A stretch of 64,000 bases of DNA, taken from assembly GCA_944323115.1 (NCBI GenBank), contig CALURG010000002.1, positions 91,448 to 155,447 of the forward strand, given 5' to 3'. Below the pieces are notes generated by a model. That model was not told the origin of the DNA, did not search any database, and saw nothing but the letters and a program-made list of their open reading frames with translations. A program made the position numbers and the translations under genes. Shown piece after piece: positions 29,076 to 37,935 of this stretch; position 1 is the first letter of the stretch; every line of letters starts with the position of its first letter. Source of the stretch: Candidatus Gastranaerophilales bacterium. Lineage in GTDB: Bacteria > Cyanobacteriota > Vampirovibrionia > Gastranaerophilales > Gastranaerophilaceae.

Positions 29076-29898
29076 TTTTTGGGTAGAAGAACATATAAAA
29101 AATGCCTTAAAAGAAGATATAGCTTCAGGAGACATAACGACTGACTTTTTATATGAAAATGACAGCACACTAAAAGCAAGTCTGAATACGAGAGAAGATT
29201 GTGTTGTCTGTGGTATCAATGTTTTTAAAAATGTTTTTAAAATACTTTCTGATGAAGTGACAGTGGATTTTAAAGTCACGGACGGTGATTTTGTACAAGC
29301 AGGTACAACTTTAGCAACTGTTGAAGGTCCGGCACAAGCTATATTAACAGGAGAAAGAACAGCATTAAACTATATGCAAAGGATGTGCGGTATTGCAACA
29401 GAAACTAAAAAATACCAAGACGCAATAAAACCTTACAATGCTTACGTTACTGACACAAGAAAGAACACACCGTGTTTTAGAATGTTTGAAAAATATGCCG
29501 TTATGGTTGGCGGTGCAAAACTACACAGATTCAACCTCTCTGACTGCGTAATGATAAAAGACAATCACATAAAACATGCCGGTTCAATAACAAAAGCTGT
29601 TGAATTAATAAGAAAAAATATCTCACACACTCACAAAATAGAAGTTGAGTGCGATACTTATGAACAAGTGCAAGAAGCTTTAAACACCGGCTGTGACATT
29701 ATTATGCTTGACAATATGCCGACTGATTTAATGGCAGAGTGTGTAAAATTAATAAATAACAGGGCTATTGTTGAAGCGAGCGGTAATGTTAAAATAAATA
29801 CAATTAATAAAATTGCATCTACAGGTGTTGATGTGATTTCAACAAGTGCTATTGTTGCAAAAGCACAGGTCATTGATTTAGGATTGGACATATTTTAG
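29053..29898 (+). CDS. nadC: Nicotinate-nucleotide pyrophosphorylase NadC
   Basis: Quinolinate phosphoribosyltransferase, converting quinolinate and PRPP to nicotinate mononucleotide. Motifs: KEDIASGDITTDF, ERTALNYMQRMCGIAT, DTRKNTPCFR, KDNHIKHAGS and EVECDTYEQ, ending with the ASGNVKINTINKIASTGVDVIS block. ATG at 29053 has a GAGG site and overlaps the nadB end by 23 bases; frames upstream of it lie inside nadB. The stop abuts the etfB start. Confidence 0.96.
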   Translation: MTQKLLYDFWVEEHIKNALKEDIASGDITTDFLYENDSTLKASLNTREDCVVCGINVFKNVFKILSDEVTVDFKVTDGDFVQAGTTLATVEGPAQAILTGERTALNYMQRMCGIATETKKYQDAIKPYNAYVTDTRKNTPCFRMFEKYAVMVGGAKLHRFNLSDCVMIKDNHIKHAGSITKAVELIRKNISHTHKIEVECDTYEQVQEALNTGCDIIMLDNMPTDLMAECVKLINNRAIVEASGNVKINTINKIASTGVDVISTSAIVAKAQVIDLGLDIF

Positions 29899-30711
29899 AT
29901 GAAGTTTAATATTATAGTCTGCATAAAACAAGTACCTGATACTTCAGATATTAAATGGACTAAAAATAATACCATACAAAGAGACGGACTGGATTCTATA
30001 TTAAACCCATATGATGTAGGTGCTATACAACTTGCAAAAAATGTTAAATATATACTGAAAAATAGAAATATTGATGTCGAAATTACTGCTGTTACTATGG
30101 GCCCGCCTCAAGCAGAAAATGTTTTAAAAACAGCAATTGCAATGGGTTGCGACAAAGGTGCACTTCTTACTGATAAAAAATTCTCCGGAGCAGATACACT
30201 TGCAACAGCATATACCCTTTCTCAGTTTATAAAAGAAGTAATTCCTGATTTTAAGATGATTATTTGCGGACAGCAAGCCATAGATGGAGATACAGCACAA
30301 ACTCCGTCATCTATGGCAGAGAAACTTAATATAAATCAGATTACAAGTGTTGTTGCATTGAAAGAAATAAATGAGGCTTATTCACTGTGGATAAAAGATA
30401 CTAAAACCGCTACAGAAGAAATAAAATCCGGCTTCCCGCTGTTAATAGCAACAACTCTGTCAAATACAGAAATTATACCGAATATAAACGGATATATTAA
30501 AGCACAAAAAGCTGTGATTGATGCATATGACGCAAATAAAATAAAAGCTGATAATTCTAAAATCGGTCTGTCAGGTTCTCCGACACAAGTCAAAAAAGCT
30601 TTCAAATACGAAATCTCAAGAGATACTATGATTTTAGAAGATAATAATATAGATAACTGTGCTGAATTTATAATAAATGAAATAAATAAATGTAGGGAAA
30701 ACAATGTGTAG
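29899..30711 (+). CDS. etfB: Electron transfer flavoprotein subunit beta
   Basis: EtfB binds AMP or FAD and works with EtfA to pass electrons from dehydrogenases. Signature: CIKQVPDTSDIKW, LNPYDVGAIQLA, AVTMGPPQAENVLKTAIAMG and CGQQAIDGDTAQTP. Its ATG directly follows the nadC stop, an unusual junction of NAD synthesis and electron transfer. The partner dehydrogenase is not adjacent; the FAD oxidase at 46 kb is a candidate. Confidence 0.93.
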   Translation: MKFNIIVCIKQVPDTSDIKWTKNNTIQRDGLDSILNPYDVGAIQLAKNVKYILKNRNIDVEITAVTMGPPQAENVLKTAIAMGCDKGALLTDKKFSGADTLATAYTLSQFIKEVIPDFKMIICGQQAIDGDTAQTPSSMAEKLNINQITSVVALKEINEAYSLWIKDTKTATEEIKSGFPLLIATTLSNTEIIPNINGYIKAQKAVIDAYDANKIKADNSKIGLSGSPTQVKKAFKYEISRDTMILEDNNIDNCAEFIINEINKCRENNV

Positions 30712-31672
30712 CACTGTATTAGTTTATATAGAAATTAATAACAAGAAAATTGAAAAAGTTACTGAAGAAATTATTTCTAAAATAAAATCAGTCAATGAGA
30801 ATGCAGAAATAAACGGTGTTTTGCTTTGCGACGAAAAAACAAAATCCGAATTAAGCGATGACTTATCTTTATTACCTTTAAACAAAATATACGTGCTTAC
30901 TGACAGTGTATTTGATACATTCCAAACCTGTGTATATGCAAAATCACTTGCAGAATTTGTAAGAAATAATTGCCCGGATATACTTTTGATGGGTGCAACA
31001 GAAAATGGAAGGGATTTGGCTCCCAGAACAGCTTCCATGCTTGATATAGGACTTACAGCCGATTGTACGGACATAGAAATTGATGAACAAAATAACTTGC
31101 TCGCAACAAGACCGACATATGGCGGGAAAATGATGGCAACAATTGTATCAAAGACCAGACCAAATTTTGCAACAATACGTCCCGGTGCATTCAAAACACA
31201 AAAATCTGATATTTCTACAAATGAAGTTGTAACAATACACCCTGAAAATCCGGGAATAGAATATTTGTATGAGGTAATTAACTGCACGCCTAAACCACAA
31301 ATAGAAGACTGGACTTGTTCTGAGATAATTGTATCAGGCGGACTCGGTTTAAAAAGCAAAGACAATTTCGAGCTTATCTACAAACTGTGTGATATTATTC
31401 ACGCAAAACCCGCTGCGACAAGAGCCGCAATTGAATTAGGCTGGGCCGAACCATCTATACAAGTTGGACAAACCGGAAATTCTATATCACCAAAATTGTA
31501 TATAGCATTCGGCATATCAGGTGCAATGCAGCATATGGTCGGAATTACAAACTCAGACAAGATTATTGCGATAAACACTGATAAAAATGCCCCTATTATG
31601 AAAGCAGCGGATATAGCTATTGTTGCTGACGCAGAATTAGTACTAAAATCATTAATCAAACATTGCAGCTAA
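30704..31672 (+). CDS. etfA: Electron transfer flavoprotein subunit alpha
   Basis: EtfA carries the FAD domain near its C terminus: GGLGLKSKDNF, AIELGWAEPSIQVGQTG, PKLYIAFGISGAMQHMVGI and INTDKNAPIMKAADIAIVAD. The N-terminal part includes GATENGRDLAPRTA and RPTYGGKM. It overlaps etfB by eight bases. There is no extra ferredoxin domain. Its stop overlaps the convergent response regulator by four bases. Confidence 0.94.
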   Translation: MCSTVLVYIEINNKKIEKVTEEIISKIKSVNENAEINGVLLCDEKTKSELSDDLSLLPLNKIYVLTDSVFDTFQTCVYAKSLAEFVRNNCPDILLMGATENGRDLAPRTASMLDIGLTADCTDIEIDEQNNLLATRPTYGGKMMATIVSKTRPNFATIRPGAFKTQKSDISTNEVVTIHPENPGIEYLYEVINCTPKPQIEDWTCSEIIVSGGLGLKSKDNFELIYKLCDIIHAKPAATRAAIELGWAEPSIQVGQTGNSISPKLYIAFGISGAMQHMVGITNSDKIIAINTDKNAPIMKAADIAIVADAELVLKSLIKHCS

Positions 31673-32331
31673 ACAAGCCCTTCTTTTATTGCTTTAACAG
31701 CGGCTTGCGTTCTATCATCCACAACCAGTTTTTGTATTATGTTGCAGACATGTGCCTTAGCTGTATGTTCACTAATTGTGAGAGTATTGGCTATTTCGGA
31801 ATTTGATTGGCCATCTACTACCAATTTTAATACTTCATATTCTCTTTCTGTTAAATTTGCATGTTGTGCCCTGAAAGCCGCTCTGGAATTTTGTTTTTGA
31901 GGAATAAAACAGGAAGATTTGTCTCTAATCAACGGAACAATTTGCGGATCTAGCCATATAGCCCCATTATACACAGATTTTATAATCATAGAAAGCATTT
32001 CAGTATTTACATCTTTTAAAACATAGGCGTAAGCCCCTGCACTGAGGGAATCCATAACTTCTTTTTCGTTTATGTGTGAAGTCAACATCAATACTTTTTG
32101 GTCAACATTATTATTGAGAATGCGTTTTGTAGCCTCAATGCCTGATATATCAGGCAATCCAATATCCATTAAAATTATGTCGGGCTTCATTATATCAGCC
32201 TTATCAACAGCATCTTTTCCTGTTTCAGCCTCAGCAATAACTTTTAAATCGGGTGTTTCATCAAAAAGTGACCTAAGCCCAACTCTTAAAAGCTTATGGT
32301 CTTCCACCATAAGTATCGATATTGATTTCAT
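31669..32331 (-). CDS. NarL/FixJ-type response regulator, orphan
   Basis: Receiver domain with phosphorylation aspartate in DIILMDIGLPDISG, acidic pair in MVEDHKLLR, and conserved Thr and Lys (MLTSH; AYVLKDVN). A LuxR-type helix-turn-helix follows (LTEREYEVLKLVVDGQSNSEIANTLTISEHTAKAHV in outline). ATG at 32331 has a GGGAGAG site. No histidine kinase is nearby. A large inverted repeat lies in the region between it and the divergent methyltransferase gene, and may be a regulatory target. Confidence 0.92.
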   Translation of the reverse strand: MKSISILMVEDHKLLRVGLRSLFDETPDLKVIAEAETGKDAVDKADIMKPDIILMDIGLPDISGIEATKRILNNNVDQKVLMLTSHINEKEVMDSLSAGAYAYVLKDVNTEMLSMIIKSVYNGAIWLDPQIVPLIRDKSSCFIPQKQNSRAAFRAQHANLTEREYEVLKLVVDGQSNSEIANTLTISEHTAKAHVCNIIQKLVVDDRTQAAVKAIKEGLV

Positions 32332-32457
32332 AATATCTCTCCCACTCAAAATAAATTTTCTACATAAAATATAATTTAAAAATTTTTCAACAACATCGCT
32401 CAAAAAATTTTTTCAGAATGATAATTTTATGTATTAAAAATTTAAGAACAAATTATT

Positions 32458-32535
32458 ACGATACGATATATAACGATAATATTTAGCAAGTATTAGAATT
32501 AGCCTCAAAAATATTATCATTATGTATCGTATCGT
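32458..32535. repeat. 27-bp imperfect inverted repeat built of ACGATA units
   Basis: Left arm 32458-32484 and right arm 32509-32535 are complementary at 25 of 27 positions, separated by 24 bases. Each arm holds repeated ACGATA/TATCGT units, three on the left (ACGATACGATA then AACGATA) and two exact plus variants on the right. It lies between a response regulator gene (minus) and a methyltransferase gene (plus), about 130 and 75 bases from their starts. Confidence 0.75.
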
Positions 32536-32574
32536 TATATATTGATAAAATATGTATTAAGATAATAAAATAAT

Positions 32575-32603
32575 TTCACACAAGCGAGTACAAATTTTAT
32601 AAT
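32575..32603 (+). promoter_or_regulatory. Strong sigma70-like promoter giving a leaderless mnmD transcript
   Basis: TTCACA (five of six) and TATAAT (six of six) are separated by exactly 17 bases. The start codon at 32611 is eight bases after the -10, about where transcription should begin, and no ribosome site precedes it. Confidence 0.6.
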
Positions 32604-32610
32604 TAATATC

Positions 32611-33708
32611 ATGAAAATAGACTCATCGATTTTTAATGACACAATAAACTTTATATTTACAAAAGATAATTCAGTCGGTTTATTCAATACTGTTGTTAAT
32701 GATGTGTATCATTCAATTTATGGTGCAAAAGAAGAAGCAGAACAAAAATTTGTCAAACCTTTGAATTTCAAAAAAAATTATCTACAAAACAAAGAATTAA
32801 AAATTCTCGATATTTGTTTTGGAATCGGATACAATACAAAAGCTCTGATAAAAACAATTATTCAAACAAAATACAAAGGCAAAGTTAGCATAGACATACT
32901 TGAAAATAACAAAAATTTGGTACTCATATCCCCGTTCATAAAAGACGGTTATTTTAAGCAGTATTCTGAAATTTCATTTATACTGTTTGACAGATTATTT
33001 AAAGACTTATATTCGAAAGATACATCCTCCAATAAATTATACAGTATGCTCAAAAGCAAAAAACATATTGAGCCCTTTTATAGACCTTTAATCAAAATAA
33101 ATGAATCAACAGGTAGTGTTTATATCCCACAACAGGCAAACAAGGCCTTCTTACATAATATATATTATCACTGTATATCGCAACGCAATAAAAGAGTACC
33201 AAAGCCCTTAAATTACAGCAAATTTATTTTTAATACATATTTTGACGATGCACGTAACACAATTAAAATGTTGTCAGGCACCTATGACATTATATTTTTA
33301 GATGCCTTTACCCCAACAAAACAACCTTTATTATGGACAGTTGAGTTTTTTAAAGAACTCTATCGTCTTGCGGATGCAAATTGTCAGCTTGTGACATATT
33401 CTAATTCAGCTGCCGTAAGGCACGCTATGTTGGAGTCAGGATTTTATGTAGGCAAATTTTTTGACAACAAGAACAGACAGTGTGGCACAATTGCATCAAA
33501 AAATAATAATTTGATATTGAACAAATTAAATGATTATGATTTAGGTCTAATATTTGACACTAATGCCGGAATCTACTATTCAGATAAAAATTTATCATCA
33601 AGTTGTGAAGACATCATTGAAGACCACAACAAGAGAAAACTGGAATTAAACCTATTATCATCAAGCAGTTACATCAAAGCTAAAAAATGGAGCAAAATAA
33701 ATGAATAA
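32611..33708 (+). CDS. mnmD: MnmD-like tRNA methyltransferase (MnmC methyltransferase domain)
   Basis: SAM-dependent methyltransferase of the DUF752/MnmC(m) family, which completes the 5-aminomethyl-2-thiouridine modification at tRNA wobble position 34. Motif I is LDICFGIGYNTKALI, and the hallmark DAFTPTKQPLLWTVEFFKEL is present, as are NCQLVTYSNSAAVRHAM and the C-terminal domain pieces RNRQCGT-like. At 365 residues it is longer than MnmD alone (about 250), owing to an insertion between motif I and the hallmark. It appears to start leaderless. It overlaps the next gene by eight bases. Confidence 0.85.
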   Translation: MKIDSSIFNDTINFIFTKDNSVGLFNTVVNDVYHSIYGAKEEAEQKFVKPLNFKKNYLQNKELKILDICFGIGYNTKALIKTIIQTKYKGKVSIDILENNKNLVLISPFIKDGYFKQYSEISFILFDRLFKDLYSKDTSSNKLYSMLKSKKHIEPFYRPLIKINESTGSVYIPQQANKAFLHNIYYHCISQRNKRVPKPLNYSKFIFNTYFDDARNTIKMLSGTYDIIFLDAFTPTKQPLLWTVEFFKELYRLADANCQLVTYSNSAAVRHAMLESGFYVGKFFDNKNRQCGTIASKNNNLILNKLNDYDLGLIFDTNAGIYYSDKNLSSSCEDIIEDHNKRKLELNLLSSSSYIKAKKWSKINE

Positions 33709-34972
33709 ATATGACTTACTAATTTGCGGCGGAGGCACAGCAGGCGTTGCAGCCGGATATATTTCAGCAAAACTTGGGCTCAAAACAATAATTATAGAAA
33801 AAAATATTCATCTCGGAGGAACAATCACTTCAGCATTGGTAATGCCTGCAATGAAATCAAATACTTTAGGAATAAATTGTGAATTTTTAACTGATTTTGC
33901 TTCAAAACTGAAAGAATATGGTGGACAAGCTACGTACTGTGACGGGAATATTGGCTGGTTTAATCCTGAACTTGCCAAAATAGCACTAGACGACATGTTG
34001 GAAAGCGTTGGATGCAATGTACTGTATAATTCAGAAGTTGTAAATGCAATTACAGATAATAAACATATAAAAACTGCATGTATCACCTCAAAAATGTTAT
34101 CATTATATATCGACTCGAGCTATTTTTTAGACACAACAGGCGATGGAAATTTTTCAGCAATTTTAAAAAATAAAATTTTGGAAAATAATTCTCTTAGACA
34201 ACCTCTGACATTACGTTTTCATATTTCCGGAATTGATTTAAAAAAATTCTCTGATTGGATAATCAATTTTGATAAAGATAGAAATGTTACAACATCGTGT
34301 ATTATTGACGGAAATATACACCTTTCAACAGCATGTACATGGGATGAAGACAAGAATTGGGCATTGTGGCCCGTGTTTAAAAAGGGCATAGAAAATGGCG
34401 AAATCACAGAAGAAGATGCTTCTTATTTTCAGTTGTTTACCATACCCGGCATGCAAGGTACCGTGTCTTTAAATTGTCCAAGAGTCTTGCTGGACAACGA
34501 TATTGACCCACTTAATCCAACAGCAGTATCCAAAGCTTTAATAAAAGCCAGAAAGCAAATATGGAGGTTATATTTGTTTTTAAAAAGAAATTTTCCTGGT
34601 TTTGAAAACTCATATATATCCAATATTGCCGATATGATTGGGGTTCGGGAATCCAGACGAGTACGGGGAAAGAAAATTTATACAAAAGATAATATTTTAA
34701 AAGGTGAAAACATTCAAAACCCGGTGCTGCACGCAGATTATCCCATTGATATTCACTCTTACAAAAAGAATGAATCAACTCTTGAAATGCCGGTCAAAGG
34801 TTATGAATTGCCGTTTGAATGCTTAGAGGCATCTGACTATGACAATCTGTTTATTGCTGGGAGAAACGTCTCTTCTGATTTCAGTGCACAAGCGGCTTTG
34901 AGAGTTCAGACATCTTGTTTTTCTATGGGCGAAGCTGTTGCAAGACATGTGAGAAAACTAATTAAAAATTAA
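33701..34972 (+). CDS. FAD-dependent oxidoreductase (PF12831-like)
   Basis: N-terminal FAD-binding motif LLICGGGTAGVAAGYISAKLG with the glutamate of IIIEKNIHLGG, DTTGDGNFSAIL in the middle, and a C-terminal FAD segment DNLFIAGRNVSSDFSAQAALRVQTSC. This is the FAD_oxidored group with IGVRESRRVRG, whose substrates are largely unknown. A GGAG site lies inside the upstream mnmD-like gene, which it overlaps by eight bases. Bifunctional MnmC carries a DAO-type FAD domain, a different family, so a role in the same tRNA modification is only a suggestion. It overlaps the convergent ldpA by four bases. Confidence 0.85.
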   Translation: MNKYDLLICGGGTAGVAAGYISAKLGLKTIIIEKNIHLGGTITSALVMPAMKSNTLGINCEFLTDFASKLKEYGGQATYCDGNIGWFNPELAKIALDDMLESVGCNVLYNSEVVNAITDNKHIKTACITSKMLSLYIDSSYFLDTTGDGNFSAILKNKILENNSLRQPLTLRFHISGIDLKKFSDWIINFDKDRNVTTSCIIDGNIHLSTACTWDEDKNWALWPVFKKGIENGEITEEDASYFQLFTIPGMQGTVSLNCPRVLLDNDIDPLNPTAVSKALIKARKQIWRLYLFLKRNFPGFENSYISNIADMIGVRESRRVRGKKIYTKDNILKGENIQNPVLHADYPIDIHSYKKNESTLEMPVKGYELPFECLEASDYDNLFIAGRNVSSDFSAQAALRVQTSCFSMGEAVARHVRKLIKN

Positions 34973-35937
34973 TTCATATAATAAAAAGTTTGCTCCACCA
35001 ATTTTTTTGCAATATATAGTGCTTTGTCAAACACAGCCTTATTTTCAAAAAAATCGTCTCTGCTTATATAATCTTTTACTATTTTTCTTGCAAATGAACC
35101 TATTGCAACACCATTTACAGGAACATTGCACAACTTCGCAAGTTCAGAAGTTTTTGAATTTGTACCTCCTGAAACCAAAATATAACAATCTTGTATTTTA
35201 TCGGATACTATTTCTGCTGTTGCAACAGCCTGCAAAGTTGTTTTGTAATCATCTTTTCCGCCTGACATAGGAGAACCGTCCGCCTGAACAATCATTTCAG
35301 TCAATTTATTTATTTTCCGCATTTTTTGGATACGCTCAACCAATTTGTCGTTACCAAGTTTGCTTCTGTCAAGACATACACTTAACAAGCCGTTGAAAAT
35401 ACTGTTAAAATACTTCCAAGTATCAAATACGTAATCATCACCGTATATGTTGGGGTGCAATTCTAAGCAATCAATTTTGTATTTTGATATCAATTCAGGC
35501 AGTAATTTTGTTATATCAAATGGTTTGTCAACAAAATCAATTGCACTGTGTTGACAAACAGAAGTACATTTTCCACAACCTATACAACATTTAGTATCAA
35601 CTAATATATCACCGGAAACACAGGAAATTGCCTGCTGCGGACAAGACAGTATGCATTTTTTACATTTTAAGCAATTATTATTAATTGCTGCTTTTCTTAC
35701 ATGAGGATCACCAGGTAAACCAATACTAACGCATATATATCTGTCTGTGTTAATTTCTGAACGTGCCAAACCTCTTTGTGCAGCTTCAAGAATTTCGGGA
35801 TTTGCAGACAAGTCAAACAAATTTGCACCGGCCACAGAATACAGGGCAACAAGTCTTTCCACTTCTACCGGATTTTCATTTCCTGCACCGCAAACAAGCT
35901 TAAAACAGTGTTTATCTTTTAATAAGTCAGACAACAT
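34969..35937 (-). CDS. ldpA: LdpA-like iron-sulfur protein
   Basis: Resembles LdpA, the iron-sulfur protein that in Synechococcus elongatus passes cellular redox state to the circadian clock. Seen: FKLVCGAGNENP, GDPHVRKAAI, two four-cysteine cluster motifs (CLKCKKCILSCP and CIGCGKCTSVC), and the LdpA C-terminal domain with LELHPNIYGD, LLSVCLDRSKLGND, QADGSPMSGGKDDYKTTLQAVATA, VSGGTNSKTSELAKLC and GVAIGSFARKIV. Length 322 is close to LdpA. No clock or photosynthesis genes occur here. A GGA site lies before the ATG. Confidence 0.88.
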   Translation of the reverse strand: MLSDLLKDKHCFKLVCGAGNENPVEVERLVALYSVAGANLFDLSANPEILEAAQRGLARSEINTDRYICVSIGLPGDPHVRKAAINNNCLKCKKCILSCPQQAISCVSGDILVDTKCCIGCGKCTSVCQHSAIDFVDKPFDITKLLPELISKYKIDCLELHPNIYGDDYVFDTWKYFNSIFNGLLSVCLDRSKLGNDKLVERIQKMRKINKLTEMIVQADGSPMSGGKDDYKTTLQAVATAEIVSDKIQDCYILVSGGTNSKTSELAKLCNVPVNGVAIGSFARKIVKDYISRDDFFENKAVFDKALYIAKKLVEQTFYYMN

Positions 35938-36013
35938 ATGTATTCATTCCTTAGCCGAATAATAGCATAAAACTACTGTTCAGAAAATGTTGTTTTTGTG
36001 TTACTTTGTATCT

Positions 36014-36655
36014 ATGTTTACAGGATTAACAGAAGAAATAGGCACAATTTTATTAGTAAAAAAAACTGCCGGTGGTTTATATTTAACAATACAATCCAAT
36101 ATTGCAATAAATTCATTAAAAATCGGCGACAGCATTGCAATAAATGGGGCCTGTCAAACTGTTACAGATATTTCTTCCGACAATTTTTCAGTTTATGCTA
36201 CGCCTGAAACTCTTTCCGTGACAAATTTTAAAGAGTACACACAAGGCACAAAAGTAAATTTAGAAAGACCTATAAAGTTATCTGACAGGTTGGACGGACA
36301 TATTGTTTCAGGGCACATTGACGGAACGGCAGTTATTGCTGATATTATAAAACACGGAGAATCATTTGAGTTTACTTTTAATACAAAAGAGGAATTTTTA
36401 AAACAAATTATAAAAAAAGGTTCAGTTACAATTGACGGAATAAGCTTAACTGTTGCCGATAAAAATAATAATTCATTCAAAATTGCGATTATACCTCACA
36501 CATACACAGCAACTACTTTGCAATACAAAAAAGTCAATGATACTGTCAATATTGAAACTGACATAATAGCAAAATATATTGAAAATTATTTATCATCGAA
36601 CCATAATAATAGTAATATTGATTTGGACTTATTAGAAAGAAACGGATTTCTTTAA
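36014..36655 (+). CDS. ribE: Riboflavin synthase alpha subunit RibE
   Basis: Dismutates two lumazines into riboflavin. Two similar barrels are visible: MFTGLTEEIGTI with IGDSIAINGACQTVTD, then LDGHIVSGHIDGTA and KGSVTIDGISLTVAD. ATG at 36014 is set by the conserved MFTG start, though no clear ribosome site precedes it; a longer frame begins at 35987. It is followed by ribBA with a one-base overlap. No FMN riboswitch can be recognised in the short upstream gap. ribD and ribH are not in the window. Confidence 0.95.
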   Translation: MFTGLTEEIGTILLVKKTAGGLYLTIQSNIAINSLKIGDSIAINGACQTVTDISSDNFSVYATPETLSVTNFKEYTQGTKVNLERPIKLSDRLDGHIVSGHIDGTAVIADIIKHGESFEFTFNTKEEFLKQIIKKGSVTIDGISLTVADKNNNSFKIAIIPHTYTATTLQYKKVNDTVNIETDIIAKYIENYLSSNHNNSNIDLDLLERNGFL

Positions 36656-37935
36656 TGTCGTTAATTAACACAATTAAAAATAAATTTTCAGATTTTACAT
36701 CGGAATGTCGTTTTGACACCGTAGAAGACGCAATAAATGCAATAAAAAACGGTGGTATGGTTATTGTTGCCGACGATGAATCAAGAGAAAATGAAGGCGA
36801 TCTTATTTGTGCAGCGGAGTTTGCTTCTGTAGAAAACGTAAATTTTATGATATCAGAAGCAAAAGGTGTTCTTTGTGCCCCGCTCAGTCCAAAGAGAGCA
36901 CAAAAGCTCGGTCTAGATTATATGGTCAAGCACAATACAGACATAAAAGGGACTGCTTTTACCCAAAGCATTGATGCAGATCCCAAATATGGTGTAACGA
37001 CAGGTGTTTCGGCATTAGACCGTTCTGTTACGTTAAAATTACTTGCAAAAGATACCTCGACAGCTGTTGATTTTAGACAACCGGGACACATTTTTCCTTT
37101 GATTGCCAAACAAGGCGGAGTTTTGGAAAGAGTCGGACATACAGAAGCTTCTGTTGATTTGTGTAAGCTTGCCGGTCTTAGCGATGCTGCTGTTTGTTGT
37201 GAAATTGTCAATAAAGACGGAACTATGGCAAGACGTGATGATTTAAGAAAATTTGCAGATAAACACAATATAAAGTTTATTACCGTTGCACAATTAATTG
37301 CACATCGTCTTAAAAATGAAAAATTGATGATTCGTGAAGCGGAAGTTAATCTGCCCACTGCTTTTGGGGATTTTAGACTGCTTGGTTACAGGCATGTTTT
37401 GACAGGACAAGAGCATGTGGCTTTGCTTAAAGATGACGGTTCTGACAAAATTCCGCTTGTACGAATGCACAGTATTTGTCTTACTGGAGATACTTTCCAC
37501 AGCCTTAGATGTGACTGCAACAGCCAATTACAAAATTCTATGAAGATGATTAACGATTACGGAAAAGGTGCTGTTGTGTATCTTATGAATCACGAAGGAA
37601 GAGGCATAGGAATTGTTAACAAAATCAAAGCGTATGCTCTTCAAGACAAAGGTGAAGACACTGTGCAGGCCAATTTGTCTTTGGGATTCAATTCAGATTT
37701 AAGAGACTACGGAGACGGTGCTCAAATATTACTGGACTTGGGTTTCAAAAAATTTAAACTTATAACAAATAATCCGCAAAAAATAATTGGACTCGAAGGA
37801 TACGGCCTTGAAATAGAAGAAAGAGTGCATGTGGATTCTGAATGTACAAAGTACAATTATAAATACCTGTGCACAAAGGCCAATAAAATGCATCATATGT
37901 TAGACATTGATAAAACAAAATTGGAGTTAGAATAA
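36655..37935 (+). CDS. ribBA: Bifunctional RibBA (DHBP synthase / GTP cyclohydrolase II)
   Basis: The N-terminal half is 3,4-dihydroxy-2-butanone-4-phosphate synthase (MVIVADDESRENEGDLI, GVSALDRSVT, RQPGHIFPL, GHTEASVDLCKLAG). The C-terminal half is GTP cyclohydrolase II with LVRMHSICLTGDTFHSLRCDC (zinc cysteines) and MNHEGRGIGI. Together they feed both branches of riboflavin synthesis. About 426 residues, full length. TAATG overlaps occur at both ends, joining ribE, ribBA and the acetyltransferase in one operon. Confidence 0.97.
   Translation: MSLINTIKNKFSDFTSECRFDTVEDAINAIKNGGMVIVADDESRENEGDLICAAEFASVENVNFMISEAKGVLCAPLSPKRAQKLGLDYMVKHNTDIKGTAFTQSIDADPKYGVTTGVSALDRSVTLKLLAKDTSTAVDFRQPGHIFPLIAKQGGVLERVGHTEASVDLCKLAGLSDAAVCCEIVNKDGTMARRDDLRKFADKHNIKFITVAQLIAHRLKNEKLMIREAEVNLPTAFGDFRLLGYRHVLTGQEHVALLKDDGSDKIPLVRMHSICLTGDTFHSLRCDCNSQLQNSMKMINDYGKGAVVYLMNHEGRGIGIVNKIKAYALQDKGEDTVQANLSLGFNSDLRDYGDGAQILLDLGFKKFKLITNNPQKIIGLEGYGLEIEERVHVDSECTKYNYKYLCTKANKMHHMLDIDKTKLELE

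Noticed and set aside
35938..36013. FMN riboswitch before ribE
   Set aside because: The gap is only 76 bases and shows none of the conserved RFN-element segments.
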